A DNA stretch of 64,000 bases, from the NCBI GenBank assembly GCA_026182355.1, contig JAPFBL010000357.1, positions 218,501-282,500 on the forward strand, given 5' to 3'. Below the pieces are notes generated by a model. That model did no database searches, was not told the origin of the DNA, and worked only from the letters and a program-made list of their open reading frames with translations. Origin of the DNA: Hermatobates lingyangjiaoensis (lineage: Eukaryota > Arthropoda > Insecta > Hemiptera > Hermatobatidae). The translations under genes were made by a program, and so were the position numbers. This document shows positions 31,031-40,816 of the stretch, in pieces (positions within the stretch are counted from its first letter, which is position 1; each line of letters starts with the position of its first letter).

Positions 31031-31215
31031 CTTGAAAATTGGAGTTATAATCCAAACTGGACACAATACGGGTGAACTGGGCACAAAATCAAAGTGAAGC
31101 AACACACAGAGTAAAGAAACACACTTACAAACTCAAATTTGCGGGTAATCCGTCGTCAGAAGACAAGAGAAAGAGAGAGCAAGCATGTTGCAGACGCAAA
31201 ACATTTCAATCTGTT
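31031..31215 (-). mobile_element. single-arm HP-F relative
   Basis: CACACAGAGTAAAGAAACAC and AATCCGTCGTCAGAAGACAA match the nested arm at 30.44 kb. The minus-strand core has CUGACGA but GAAA is CAAA. Confidence 0.55.
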
Positions 31216-31800
31216 TTGAAATCGTATATATATATATGATAAATGATATCATAAACATTTAAAAGACATTTTTTGATATGAATACATTTATGTAAACAGT
31301 TTTAAGAAATTACCAATGTATTAATTTATGAAAGTTGTTAATATGATGATTTGTTGTTTGTTTTCCTTGATAAGTGTGTTTACGTTTGTCTTGGGAAAAT
31401 ACTTAACAACAGGGGGTCAGCCCTGAGAGCATGGCAAACTAGGTTAAGCCCTAACAAGGCAGTGAGAGAGAAAGGGGGGGTTTTTCAGGCCTAAGATTGA
31501 TGGTTTCCCTTTCTAATGGCCGACTGTATAGCGGCCACACAAAAAAAAAAGGCGAATCTGTTTTTGTTCCCCCCTCTGCTTTTCTTGTACTAATATTAAT
31601 ATCGGGTAACAAAGCAGCAAAAGAAATCACAGTTAACTGACTTGTGGCTACTTCAAACATCCTTTATACACCTACTTATGTTTAACTGATTTCTGATTTC
31701 TCCATGTTATATTAATAAAACTACGTAATATAAAACTGATTATGTTTCTATAATTTTAACAAGACTTGCATAAATTTCGGCCTGCTTCCTAACTAAACGA
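31216..31800. other. no gene seen; one GC-richer patch
   Basis: The 31385-31680 stretch is less AT-rich with mixed-complexity sequence, and the 69-codon minus-strand frame at 31451-31660 has no recognisable domain. It could be an old repeat or exon remnant; I cannot tell. Confidence 0.35.
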
Positions 31801-31834
<34 letters not shown>

Positions 31835-31984
31835 AAATGTATGTTTTTATTTACAATCTGATTGAGGTTCATGATCAGGTCAACGCCTTGTCAAAGGTGG
31901 ACCAAACAGACAGCCGGACTACATTCCTCTACAGTATTATATTATAATATATTATATATTATTTATAATATATATATATATTAT

Positions 31985-32159
31985 ATATAATAAACAGGAA
32001 AACAATCAAAAAAGGACAAAAAACGTTTCAGAGAAAACTAGAGATAGAGAGTAATAGAACGAACATACTTACAGTCTCAAATTTTTGGTTGAACCATATT
32101 AAAAGAGGAGAGATAGGTACATCCAACGCACTTGCGAAGCGACGGTTGGAGTCTCTTAT

Positions 32160-32160
<1 letters not shown>
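31985..32160 (-). mobile_element. HP-D relative, degraded
   Basis: CTTACAGTCTCAAATTTTTG and GAGGAGAGATAGGTACATCC correspond to the HP-D left arm with the hammerhead partly deleted (CCATATTAAAAG). Confidence 0.5.
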
Positions 32161-32190
<30 letters not shown>

Positions 32191-32202
<12 letters not shown>

Positions 32203-32376
32203 ATTCGTATATTTCAGATGCAGACCTTCATTTATACATGTCTTGTTAAATTGTATGCCTATTTTTAATTTCACAACTTTTCTACTGAATCTCTCGATTT
32301 CTCTAATACACTGTCTCCATTTTTGTGGTACAAGATAGATTAGTTGACCAAACTTTTTATTTACATAGTCCGACAT
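32191..32376 (-). pseudogene. PLE N-terminal coding fragment
   Basis: The minus strand reads MSDYVNKKFGQLIYLVPQKW then REIERFSRKVVKLKIGIQFN and KTCINEGLHLKYTNI, without a stop until the TA tract. It is one of the more complete N-terminal pieces (about 60 codons from Met). It ends again at YTNI followed by (TA)n. A short inverted partial copy lies at 32.42-32.46 kb. Confidence 0.65.
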
Positions 32377-32462
32377 GTTTCGGTAATATATATATATATA
32401 TATAATATACATATATATTACAACCGAAACATGTCATCTATCTTGTACCACAAAAATGGGTA

Positions 32463-32525
32463 TCGAAATATAGTAATGAGTTTCTGTTTCATTTGTGTGT
32501 TTTTTTTGTCAATATAGTTTATATA
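32463..32525 (+). mobile_element. HP-B end fragment
   Basis: ATCGAAATATAGTAATGAGT to TGTCAATATAGTTTATATA matches the outer part of the HP-B right arm at 2.33 kb. Confidence 0.5.
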
Positions 32526-32634
32526 TATATATATAAATTGATATAACTTCTCGACCATGGTTGTGTTAGTCTCATTCTTCTGTTTTTTAGTTGTAGCTTA
32601 AATTATATACCTACATGTGAAAGAATGTATATAT

Positions 32635-32650
32635 ATAGTTCAATGTACAT

Positions 32651-32681
<31 letters not shown>

Positions 32682-33062
32682 TAGAAAAATAGAGATAGAA
32701 AATATATATAGAGAATAGAGAATAGAGAAACATAGAGACATAGAGAAATTAAAAACAACACTTACAGTCTCTAATTTTCGGTTGAACCGTCTTCAGGAGA
32801 GATAAGAGAGGGAAACCAACCGCACTTATCTCTCCTGAAGACGGTTCAACCGGAAATTAGAGACTGTAAGTGTGTGTTTTTAATTGCTCTATGTTTCTTT
32901 ATGTACATTGAACTGTATTTGTCCATTTCGGATCGTATTTTCATCGAAAAAGTTCAACCGGAAATTAGAGACTGTAAGTATGTGTTTTTAATTGCTCTAT
33001 GTTTCTTTATGTACATTGAACTGTATTTGTCAATTTCGGATCGTATTTTCATCGAAAAAGTG
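32635..33062. mobile_element. HP-D fold-back with 108-bp tandem duplication
   Basis: The left arm begins AGTTCAATGTACATAAAATA and is expanded by an AGAGAATAG simple repeat. The right arm is partly duplicated: TTCAACCGGAAATTAGAGAC occurs at 32845 and 32953. The left arm holds an intact hammerhead; both right-arm copies read GGAA instead of GAAA. Confidence 0.7.
32768..32800 (-). ncRNA. minimal hammerhead-like motif, HP-D
   Basis: UCUC, CUGAAGA, C, stem II GGUU/AACC with a one-base loop if fully paired, GAAA, AU, UA, GAGA. Core intact. Confidence 0.6.
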
Positions 33063-33124
33063 TATATATTATATATATATATACATAATGCACTTTACTT
33101 GTCCACTTTGGATATATATATCTG

Positions 33125-33717
33125 AGTGTATTTTAAAGAATCGTAGTCCATTGCAATACAGAATATTATAATTAAGCAAATGCAAACAACAAGCTATCCG
33201 TTTATAGTTTTATTAAAAATAATGAAGCAGATGCCTAGCATAAAGTAAAATAGCCCTGTAAAGGCTTCTTACTAGTTGAGTAAACATTATTCTTCTCCTC
33301 TCCTCTCTATTCTGTATAATCATCATTGGGCCGTTCGCAATAAGCCCACTTCTGTTTCTCATTTACAATGCTGATCCACGAAAGAAGAAAGTACCTTCCC
33401 CCTATCCTCTAGCTATGGAAATCAGAAATTTAAACAAGATAACCGTTTTCATGAGAAGTGGTTTTAAAAAAGAGGAACTACTAATAAATTTATAATTAAA
33501 ATATTTCTAAAACAACAACTTTAACAATTATATTATTAATTTTATATATAAATCTTTCATGCGGGTGGAAATGACTTCATGGAAGAGATGGACTGGGTGA
33601 ATGGCGTTTATTACATTCCGGAAACGTTAAGAAACCGAAGAGGAAAAGACAAAACAATTTGGTCGAAATAGCCAATCATATCCTGATCCGGACCAATCAC
33701 ACAGAATTCAATATATA

Positions 33718-33730
<13 letters not shown>
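33125..33730. other. no gene seen
   Basis: No frame with recognisable content. 33560-33710 is less AT-rich (GAAATGACTTCATGGAAGAG and similar) but unclassified. Confidence 0.4.
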
Positions 33731-33744
<14 letters not shown>

Positions 33745-33759
<15 letters not shown>

Positions 33760-33890
33760 GAAAAGGGACTAAAGCTCATGGCTCTCGATCATTTCGGCTG
33801 TTTTGCCATCTTCAGGAGAGGAAAAAAAACGGAAAAGAAGAAGAAACACAGGAGTGGAACATGAATGTATCAACCCATCGATACAAAGTC
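33745..33890 (-). mobile_element. single-arm HP-G copy
   Basis: AATTAAAGAAAAGGGACTAA through TTTCGGCTGTTTTGCCATCT; preceded by a (TA)n tract. Related to 12.8 and 49.7 kb. Confidence 0.6.
33782..33820 (-). ncRNA. minimal hammerhead-like motif, HP-G
   Basis: CUCUC, CUGAAGA, U, stem II GGC/GCC, GAAA, UGA, UC, GAGAG. Stem I is five pairs. The spacer has a U-A pair around a single G. Confidence 0.6.
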
Positions 33891-33904
33891 ATACAAATAC
33901 ATGG

Positions 33905-34072
33905 GTGTGTTATCTAATCGGGATTTCGTCAATTTTCTAGGTACAAAAATCGAACTCTCATTGCCGACGATTTCACTTTATTTAAAAAAATTAAAACTCT
34001 CAGCAACCAGAGTTTGATTTTTGAAGCTAGGAAATTGACTAAATCCCGATTAGATAACACACCTATTCTATC
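33905..34072. repeat. HP-M-like fold-back
   Basis: TCTAATCGGGATTTCGTCAA and its complement TTGACTAAATCCCGATTAGA are the outer arms. AACTCTCATTGCCGACGATT recalls HP-M. No hammerhead core. Confidence 0.55.
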
Positions 34073-34301
34073 AAATTGTCGATAAATTATTGAATTTCTT
34101 ATACATAAAATCCTGACTAAATTTTCATTTAAATGTTTAAAGTTATTAAACTATGTTTTACGTGATATTAAGTTTTTGTTAAATTTAATACAAAAACATT
34201 AAACTTAACTTGTTTTATGATTACTAAAATACAATCAATGGTCTAGTTAGTAACTTAGAGCTACAGTTGTCAGGTAAGAAATACTTAGAGTTTTTATAAG
34301 T

Positions 34302-34643
34302 AAGGAAGCCAGGTTAGCTCAGTGGTTAATGTACTCTCCTCTGAACTGGTAAGTCCAGAATTTGATACCCAAACGGCCCTTGATTTACTCGCATGAGAAA
34401 TAAGACGTTAAACTATCAGTGCCGAGCCTGTACGATGTCAGGTACTCGTAAAAGATCCCTAGTATAAATACACTTGAGTTAGGCAAAATTTTAGAACTCC
34501 CAATGTAAAATCAACATGTTATGTGGCTCGCCCACTACTAAAATGAGTGCCAAATAATAAATAAACCACAATTTCCTCCCCTAAAACAACACTAAAATGT
34601 GAAAGCTTTATAATTGTGGACTCTGAAAAACAAACAAACAAAT
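34302..34643 (+). mobile_element. tRNA-derived SINE, copy 2 (AAAC-tail subtype)
   Basis: A-box TTAGCTCAGTGG, B-box-like AGAATTTGATACCC, the shared body and the tail GAAAAACAAACAAACAA. An exact 11-bp duplication TTTTTATAAGT flanks it (34291-34301 and 34644-34654). Confidence 0.88.
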
Positions 34644-34654
34644 TTTTTATAAGT

Positions 34655-35430
34655 TTTGTTATTTATTCATGTTTTTACTATAATTTCTTATTGCTTATTA
34701 TTATTTCTTACATTCTGTAAGAAAACATAGAATATATAGATTAAAGTTGAAGGCTTTATTCTCAATAGATGAGATGTCTGTGACAAATGGAACTTTTCAA
34801 GCATTATAATTAATACATAATAAAGTTTTTTGTAACATGATCAATTTTACACCTCGTATGTGACGGGTTCTATTAAGTTAGGACAAACTTGATTAAAAGT
34901 TCAAAATGCTAATATCAAAAGGGTTATTGAATAACCATTAGTCGGTTCTTATAAAAGCCTTTCTTTTGACTATGTAATAATCATAATATAACGTCCAAAA
35001 GCAATTAGGTCTTTTTGTAAACCAAGTATTAAATATCTGTCAAACTTTATTAAATTTAAACACTCGGTTACCCTTTAATTTACACGGTTTAATAAAGGTC
35101 CCACTTGGTGAACCTTGCATTATAATTAGACAAAAATGAATATACACCCACCTATGTGTCAATACTAAAAATTAATACTATTAAACAGAATATTAAAAAT
35201 ATCATTTACATGAAATACATTACTAAAAATAACATTTTATTTATCTGAATATGTTAAATAAACTCAAATGATTCAAATCTATCAACATCAACATTTTTTT
35301 TTTCAAGATTATCACATAATATTTACAATATCATACAATATGTAGAGCAAAATAATAAAATTTATATCATGTTTTATGAGTCCAATAATATATTAATTAC
35401 TTGTGCAATCTCTTGTAGCCTAGTAGTTAC
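34655..35430. other. no gene seen; AT-rich
   Basis: No recognised frame or repeat. Confidence 0.45.
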
Positions 35431-35436
35431 TTGTAT

Positions 35437-35545
35437 TGGGGAGTTGTAAAAAAAATTGTAGGTCTCTACACAAAAAAATTGTATTATGAAAATTCACAAC
35501 GTGTTTCGAACAATTGGTGTTCCTTTTAGTGCCTTTCATGTTAAT
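35437..35545 (-). mobile_element. HP-I arm remnant
   Basis: GTCTCTACACAAAAAAATTG and CACAACGTGTTTCGAACAAT match the HP-I left arm. The CUGANGA side is lost. Confidence 0.45.
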
Positions 35546-35559
35546 CCCATAGACCAGAG

Positions 35560-35680
35560 TTTCTCAAACTTTTTTCGACGCTGAATCCTTTTTGCTCAGT
35601 AACTTTCCCGGGGACCCAAGTTTCTAATGATTTTATACAATTATAATATAAATATTTTCATATGCATTTTTAAATAGTAT
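35560..35680 (+). mobile_element. hAT-like terminal fragment
   Basis: CAGAGTTTCTCAAACTTTTT followed by a GGGGACCC block fits a hAT 5' end. No partner end is seen. Confidence 0.45.
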
Positions 35681-36140
35681 GTATGTTTAAAAACAATTAA
35701 AAAGTAAAATTACTCCAATGCGTATTTTTTGAAGAAAAATTCAAAACTAAATTTTAAATTTCATATCTTCCACACATGACATATCATGAATATGATATCA
35801 TGAATATCATAATATCATGAATGATCTTCTTCTTCATAGCATAACACATGAAACAGAATTATTAGCAACTTTAATACAAAGTTTATTTTGTAATCAGTTT
35901 TGGTTTTATAGTTGAAAGTTTGATTCTCAAGTCAGACCCGAGTATTAAGTCTACGTTAGTATTTAGTTTTTATGATAATACTAAAGGAAAATCGGGTTTT
36001 ACATAAGTAGGTAGTGGGAAGTGGCAGCAATGTGTGAAGTACTGTTTTTACAATAGAAAGAAATTCGGGAATCAGATAGCTCCAAAAACTGACTAGTGAT
36101 TCATCCTAAATATGAATAAAATTTTGACCACTTCTACTTA
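35681..36140. other. no gene seen
   Basis: AT-rich; a cluster of ATATCATGAAT units near 35785-35825 is a small local repeat. Confidence 0.4.
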
Positions 36141-36146
36141 TATGTA

Positions 36147-36358
36147 TAAATGATCAAACCACAATAAGAAATGGGAAAACAAGACTAAGATCTTTCAACC
36201 GTAACAAGCGGTCTTCGTCATAGTCAAATATCCAATCGTCGCTTCGCAAGGACGCATGGTGTCCCTATTTCAACTCTCCTGATGACGGTTCAACCAAAAC
36301 TTAGAGACAGTAAGTGTGTTTGTTCCTTTGTTCTGTGTCTGTGATTTACCTTGAAACT
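36147..36358. mobile_element. chimeric hairpin: HP-A left arm joined to HP-D right arm
   Basis: The first 90 bp match the HP-A left arm (GATCAAACCACAATAAGAAA to GCGGTCTTCGTCATAGTC). The second half matches the HP-D right arm (CTCCTGATGACGGTTCAACC, TTAGAGACAGTAAGTGTGTT). The arms are not complementary to each other. The HP-A hammerhead box is broken (CUAUGACGA context) and the HP-D GAAA is AAAA. Confidence 0.65.
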
Positions 36359-36406
36359 TATATATATATATATATGATCAAACCACAATAAGAAATGGGA
36401 AAACAA

Positions 36407-36449
36407 GACTAAGATCTTTCAACCGTAACAAGCGGTCTTCGTCAGAGTC
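36407..36449 (-). ncRNA. minimal hammerhead-like motif, HP-A
   Basis: Consensus HP-A core on the minus strand: GACU, CUGACGA, A, GACCG/CGGUU, GAAA, GAUC, UU, AGUC. Confidence 0.7.
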
Positions 36450-36478
36450 AAAAACCCAACTGACTCAGTTGGGTTTTT

Positions 36479-36521
36479 GACTCTGACGAAGACCGCTTGT
36501 TACGGTTGAAAGATCTTAGTC
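36479..36521 (+). ncRNA. minimal hammerhead-like motif, HP-A
   Basis: Identical core on the plus strand in the right arm. The two copies face outward. Confidence 0.7.
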
Positions 36522-36583
36522 TTGTTTTCCCATTTCTTATTGTGGTTTGATCATTGATTGTTGTTTCACGTGTTTATGTGAAA

Positions 36584-36586
<3 letters not shown>

Positions 36587-36661
<75 letters not shown>
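36587..36661. repeat. (TA)n microsatellite, longest in window
   Basis: About 37 uninterrupted TA units between HP-A and HP-M copies. Confidence 0.9.
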
Positions 36662-36665
<4 letters not shown>

Positions 36666-36669
36666 GATA

Positions 36670-36910
36670 GATAGATAAAAGTATCGACGGTGAATTAAAA
36701 ACAAAATTAAAGTTTATCACGACTCGGTCAGTTCTTCAGAATGAGAGTTTAATTTGAACCTGAAGAACTGACAGAGTCCTAATTGTATAACAAAATTTCA
36801 CAATTTTACATTTCGAGTTGAGTTTCTGACTCTGACGAGGACAGCTTGTTACGATTGAAAGATGTTAGTCTTTTTTTCCCCCCAATTTTTTTATTGCAGT
36901 TTGGACTTGA
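36670..36910. mobile_element. HP-M hairpin followed by an HP-A arm remnant
   Basis: ACTCGGTCAGTTCTTCAG pairs with CTGAAGAACTGACAGAGTCC near 36770. Then CTGACTCTGACGAGGACAGC and GATTGAAAGATGTTAGTC represent a diverged HP-A right arm (to about 36910). Confidence 0.55.
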
Positions 36911-37358
36911 TATATAAATATATTAAAATGATGAAATTTTCAGAAGATGTTTCAGATCATTAACTATTCTAAATAGTTTGAAGCAAGGAGGGATATTACA
37001 GGGGTCTGTGTGCTGCTTACTCTTCAACAAACATTATTTGCAATGCAAATTCAATTTTGAAAAGGGCCCTCAGTTGATACGAATTTGTGCAACCCCCCTC
37101 ACCCAAGGCCTCCTATATACACTCATTAGAGAATCACTGCTGTTTACCTTCTTGATTATGTACGAGACTGCAAAGAATATAACTACAATGTAACATACTG
37201 CAAGGGAATAAAGCAAAGAATAGGAGAACTAATTTGCAAATCAGTTTTTCATAAAAAAATAAAACTTTTACTGAAATTATATTATTAAACGATTACTGTA
37301 TTAATTGTAACTTAACAATGAATACATAATAAACTAATGATTTGTGATGAATAGAAAA
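36911..37358. other. no gene recognised
   Basis: A 71-codon plus-strand frame at 36978-37193 (MKQGGILQGSVCCLLFNKHY start) matches nothing I recognise and is probably chance. Confidence 0.35.
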
Positions 37359-37359
37359 C

Positions 37360-37927
37360 TACAGGGTGTCCATAAAGTCCGTGTGCGTTTTAAAAAAAAT
37401 ATACCCTTATTTGTAGCTGGGATAGAAATGATCTGTAAAAAGGATTAGAAAGAAGTAAATCTATATTTTTTAAAGTTTTATTCAAATTTTATCCACTTAA
37501 CCTCCATCATGTGGTACCTCTTCTAAATCACGAATTTCCTAACAGATAAATCGGGAGAGATGGACCATTTCATTCATCTCCACGTTCGCCTGACTTGACT
37601 CCATTAGATTTTTCTTATGGGGGTATGTGAAAACAACCTTGTATGCACCCAAATCTTGTTCATTTGAAGATTTGAAAGCTAAAATAACTAATAAGATTTT
37701 ACGGATAACTGTAAATCAGTTGGCGCATGTTTTCCGTAAACTGTAAAGCTGTATTACTCTTTATACTCCTAATAATGGGGGACTGTGGACAATAAAAATT
37801 AATTTTCAATAAAACCTTAAAAATGTAGGTTTACTTCTTTCTAATCTTTTTTACAGATTATTTTTATCATAATACAAATAAAGTTATCTTTTTTTAAACT
37901 TCACATGGACTTTATGGACACCCTGTA
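37360..37927 (+). mobile_element. Tc1/mariner-type element, internally deleted
   Basis: The ends are TA-ACAGGGTGTCCATAAAGTCC at the left and GGACTTTATGGACACCCTGT-TA at the right. The inverted similarity extends about 100-125 bp inward (left GATCTGTAAAAAGGATTAGA, right its near complement), so the terminal repeats are long. TA at both edges fits Tc1/mariner target choice. Only the transposase C-terminal part remains inside. Confidence 0.85.
37562..37746 (+). pseudogene. transposase C-terminal fragment
   Basis: The first frame reads GPFHSSPRSPDLTPLDFSYG and then, after a shift, VKTTLYAPKSCSFEDLKAKI...QLAHVFRKL before a stop. PRSPDLTPLDF is the typical block around the third catalytic aspartate of mariner-like transposases. 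The N-terminal DNA-binding part and first two catalytic residues are deleted. The copy is inactive. Confidence 0.75.
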
Positions 37928-38076
37928 TAGTTTGGGAAGATAGCTCTGATGAAAGAGTTTAAAATAGTTAATAAATTAGTTAAGACCAAGTATTTGTGAT
38001 ATCTGAGAAGTATAAATTAAATGGCTTGTCTATGAAGTATCAAATACTGCACAAAAATAAGGAGATCACCTGCATT

Positions 38077-38325
38077 TCACAGACTGTTTCCTGGTGGAAT
38101 ATCAATGAGACGCAACAAAACTATGATCTGTACCGCGTTAAAAAACCGTTGAATGTACAGAAATCCATATATAAAATATATATTGCTAAAATTGACCGTA
38201 GTCTCGGCATTCACGATCTTAAGACTGAGAGATTGGATCCTACGAACTAACCTCCTTCTAACAGGATTCAACTGGAAAAGGAGTTGGCCAAATGACATGT
38301 TAAACAAAATCAATGAGATAGTCAA
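38077..38325 (-). pseudogene. PLE N-terminal coding fragment, left arm
   Basis: Reads MTISLILFNMSFGQLLFQLN then PVRRRLVRRIQSLSLKIVNA and ETTVNF, after which the frame leaves the family pattern. Same protein region as the right arm. Confidence 0.6.
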
Positions 38326-38403
38326 TGGTATTAATAGATTAAATGGATTAGTAAAGGTTTATTAATTTGTTAATATTCTAACCGCTCTGTTTCTTGTTCT
38401 TTA

Positions 38404-38799
38404 TTGACCTTTTATCTTCTCTTTATATTAACCTTTACTAATCCATTTAATATATTAACACTAGTCACTGCCTCATTGATTTTGTTTAACATGTCACTTG
38501 GCCAACTGCTTTTCCAGTTGAACCCTGTTAGCAGGAGGTTAGTTCGTAGGATCGAATCTCTCAGTCTTAAGATCGTGAATGCCGAGACTGCGGTTAATTT
38601 TAATGATACCTGTTTGAAAGAGGATCTGCTGCCTATTTATACCAATATTAATAAAAGTATCGACCCTGGAATAGAAACAAAACTAAAGTTTATCATGATT
38701 CGGTCAGTTCTTCTGGTTGAAATTCAACTCTCAATGCCAACATTTCGTAAAAAAAAAAAAGTCGATACTCCTATCAATATTTTTTTATTTCTTAAATAA
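38404..38799 (+). pseudogene. PLE N-terminal coding fragment, right arm
   Basis: Reads ASLILFNMSLGQLLFQLNPV, SRRLVRRIESLSLKIVNAET, AVNFNDTCLKEDLLPIYTNI without a stop. The open frame then runs on into HP-M sequence, which is not coding in other copies. This is the longest open N-terminal piece. Nothing in it resembles a catalytic domain; it precedes the reverse transcriptase in full PLEs by inference. Confidence 0.65.
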
Positions 38800-38859
38800 A
38801 AACCGAATATATATACAAATGATTTTTATATACATGCACATATATATATAAATATATAT

Positions 38860-39076
38860 AGATTTCACATAAACACGTGAAATAACAATCAATGATCAAA
38901 CCACAATAAGAAATGGGAAAACAAGACTAAAATCATTCAACCGTAACAAGAGGTCTTCGTCAGAGTCAAAAACCCATCTCATCAGTTGGGTTTTTGACTC
39001 TGACGAAGACCGCTTGTTACGGTTGAAAGATCTTAGTCTTGTTTTCCCATTTCTTATTGCGGTTCTATCATTGATA
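38860..39076. mobile_element. HP-A fold-back element
   Basis: Left end GATTTCACATAAACACGTGA, centre CATCTCATCAG, right arm intact. It is one of two adjacent HP-A copies separated by a TA-rich tract of about 45 bp. Confidence 0.8.
38996..39038 (+). ncRNA. minimal hammerhead-like motif, HP-A
   Basis: Consensus core in the right arm. The left arm has two changes (stem II AAGAGG and spacer) that weaken it. Confidence 0.65.
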
Positions 39077-39084
39077 TATATAAA

Positions 39085-39122
<38 letters not shown>

Positions 39123-39126
<4 letters not shown>

Positions 39127-39346
39127 ATTTCACATAAACACGTGAAATAACAATCATTGATCAAACCACAATAAGAAATGGGAAAACAAGACTATGATCT
39201 TTCAACCGGAACAAGCGGTCTTCGTCAGAGTCAAAAATCCCATCCTAGTGTTTAGTTGGGTTTTTGACTCTGACGAAGACCGCTTGTTACGGTTGAAAGA
39301 TCTTAAGTCTTGTTTCCCCATTTCTTATTGTGTTTTGATCTTTGAT
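39123..39346. mobile_element. HP-A fold-back element, second of a tandem pair
   Basis: Same structure as the previous copy. The right arm has an extra A between GATCTT and AGTC, and the left arm a changed stem II base, so both hammerheads are slightly off consensus. A long (TA)n tract follows (39350-39393). Confidence 0.75.
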
Positions 39347-39348
39347 AT

Positions 39349-39394
<46 letters not shown>

Positions 39395-39395
<1 letters not shown>

Positions 39396-40400
39396 TTTAA
39401 AAAATGAATGTCCAATTTTACATTATTTGGTTTGATAGAAAATGTTTCTAATTTTCTAAAACTCTTTTTTAAAATCGAAGTTTCTTACGTCATGAATTAA
39501 CTCATCATATTTCTAGTTATTGAATATATTGTTCGACATGTTTCAATGTTACAAGTCACTATCATTGTATATGGTGGAAAAAACATTATTGGCATAATTA
39601 ACTATTCCACAATAAGTAACAAGGATAACACCAAAAGAATAGGAGTAAACATTACACTTGATTACAGTAGGTTGTAATGTCTGGTTTGGGGACTCTGTAG
39701 TAGAACATTCATCTTTACTATAAATATCCTTATTTTTATTAATAATTAACTATAATTTTAACTACTTCAACGTAACATATGTTTTACTAATTATGATGAA
39801 AACGTAATTTTCATTTTGTTTATAATATGACATAAATTTTAAAAGATATATTTAAACTGATTTTATTATTATTTTAAGATGATTTTTTAAAGTAAAACAT
39901 TGAAAATGTAAAAGCAATCTTGAAGAGTATAGGATTACATAACGCCTTAAAGAGATTCACGTCTTGTGAGATAACCCCATTAAGGCCATTATTCACGGGA
40001 TAATATTTTTCACTTGTTTTTCTAATTCAAAATAAAATCTCCATTATTCCTCCTTTTTACTCCACTCTGTACCCTCTTTGGTCTGCTCAAAGAAGCTGTA
40101 CTTTAACAATGTTTGTTTATATTTGCTTTAAATATAGTAGAGTGGCAATATGGATGACAAAATGAAACCATATACACATTTCAAATACCAGATCATCCGC
40201 TTAGCACTAAATTATATTTAGAAAGAATAAAAAACCTATATAATCAACTAAATAACTTATTTTGCAAGTAGGTATTTTTAAAGAATCACTAGTGAAAGGA
40301 TACATTATGTAATCAGAGAGTGACTGTCATTATTTTTCTTGTTTTTGATTTTTTCTTATTTCTTATTATATCATTAATTTCCATCCCTTGTTTCATTGTG
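39395..40400. other. no gene seen; AT-rich
   Basis: No recognisable frame or repeat. Confidence 0.45.
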
Positions 40401-40404
40401 ATTA

Positions 40405-40803
40405 GGGGGGTCAGGCTAGCTCAGTGGTTACGTACTCACCACTGAACTGATAAGACCGGGGTTCGATTCCCACCTGGCCCTCGATTTATTCACGCGGCAG
40501 GAGAATAAATCTGAGCGCGTCGTCCCTCGGATAAGGACGTTAAACCGTCGGTCCCGAGCCTGTACGATGTCAGGTACTCGTTAAAAATTCCTACTCTAAA
40601 TACACTTGAGATAGGCAAAATTGAGGACTCCCACTGTAGAATCAATCTTCAATGTGTGGTATCACATCATTGTAAACTGTTGAGTTAAGCAAAATTTAGG
40701 ACTCCCACTGTAGAATCAATCTTCATTGTGTGGTATCACAAAGGGCCAATGCTCGGACTAAGTGTGTTCCCTTGTGGGACTACCACTGCAACCTAGCCTA
40801 ACC
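40405..40803 (+). mobile_element. tRNA-derived SINE, copy 3 (CTAACC-tail subtype)
   Basis: A-box CTAGCTCAGTGG, B-box GGGGTTCGATTCCC, body ATAAATCTGAGCGCGTCGTC and GAGCCTGTACGATGTCAGGT. A short internal duplication repeats GACTCCCACTGTAGAATCAA. The tail ends GCAACCTAGCCTAACC. Flanks TTCATTGTGATTA (40392-40404) and TTCATTGTTATTA (40804-40816) form a 13-bp target duplication with one change. Confidence 0.88.
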
Positions 40804-40816
40804 TTCATTGTTATTA

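Larger units (their letters stand above)
36377..36587. mobile_element. HP-A fold-back, near-perfect palindrome
   Basis: The arms from TGATCAAACCACAATAAGAA meet at CAACTGACTCAGTTG and match almost without change over about 85 bp. This is the cleanest HP-A copy and is probably recent. (TA)n tracts lie on both sides; the right one (36585-36660) is the longest in the window. Confidence 0.85.
38077..38800. mobile_element. head-to-head PLE N-terminal fold-back joined to HP-M
   Basis: The left arm (about 38153-38361) and right arm (about 38427-38640) are inverted copies around a 65-bp AT-rich centre. The right arm continues directly into an HP-M block (AGTATCGACCCTGGAATAGA) without a TA tract. Confidence 0.7.
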
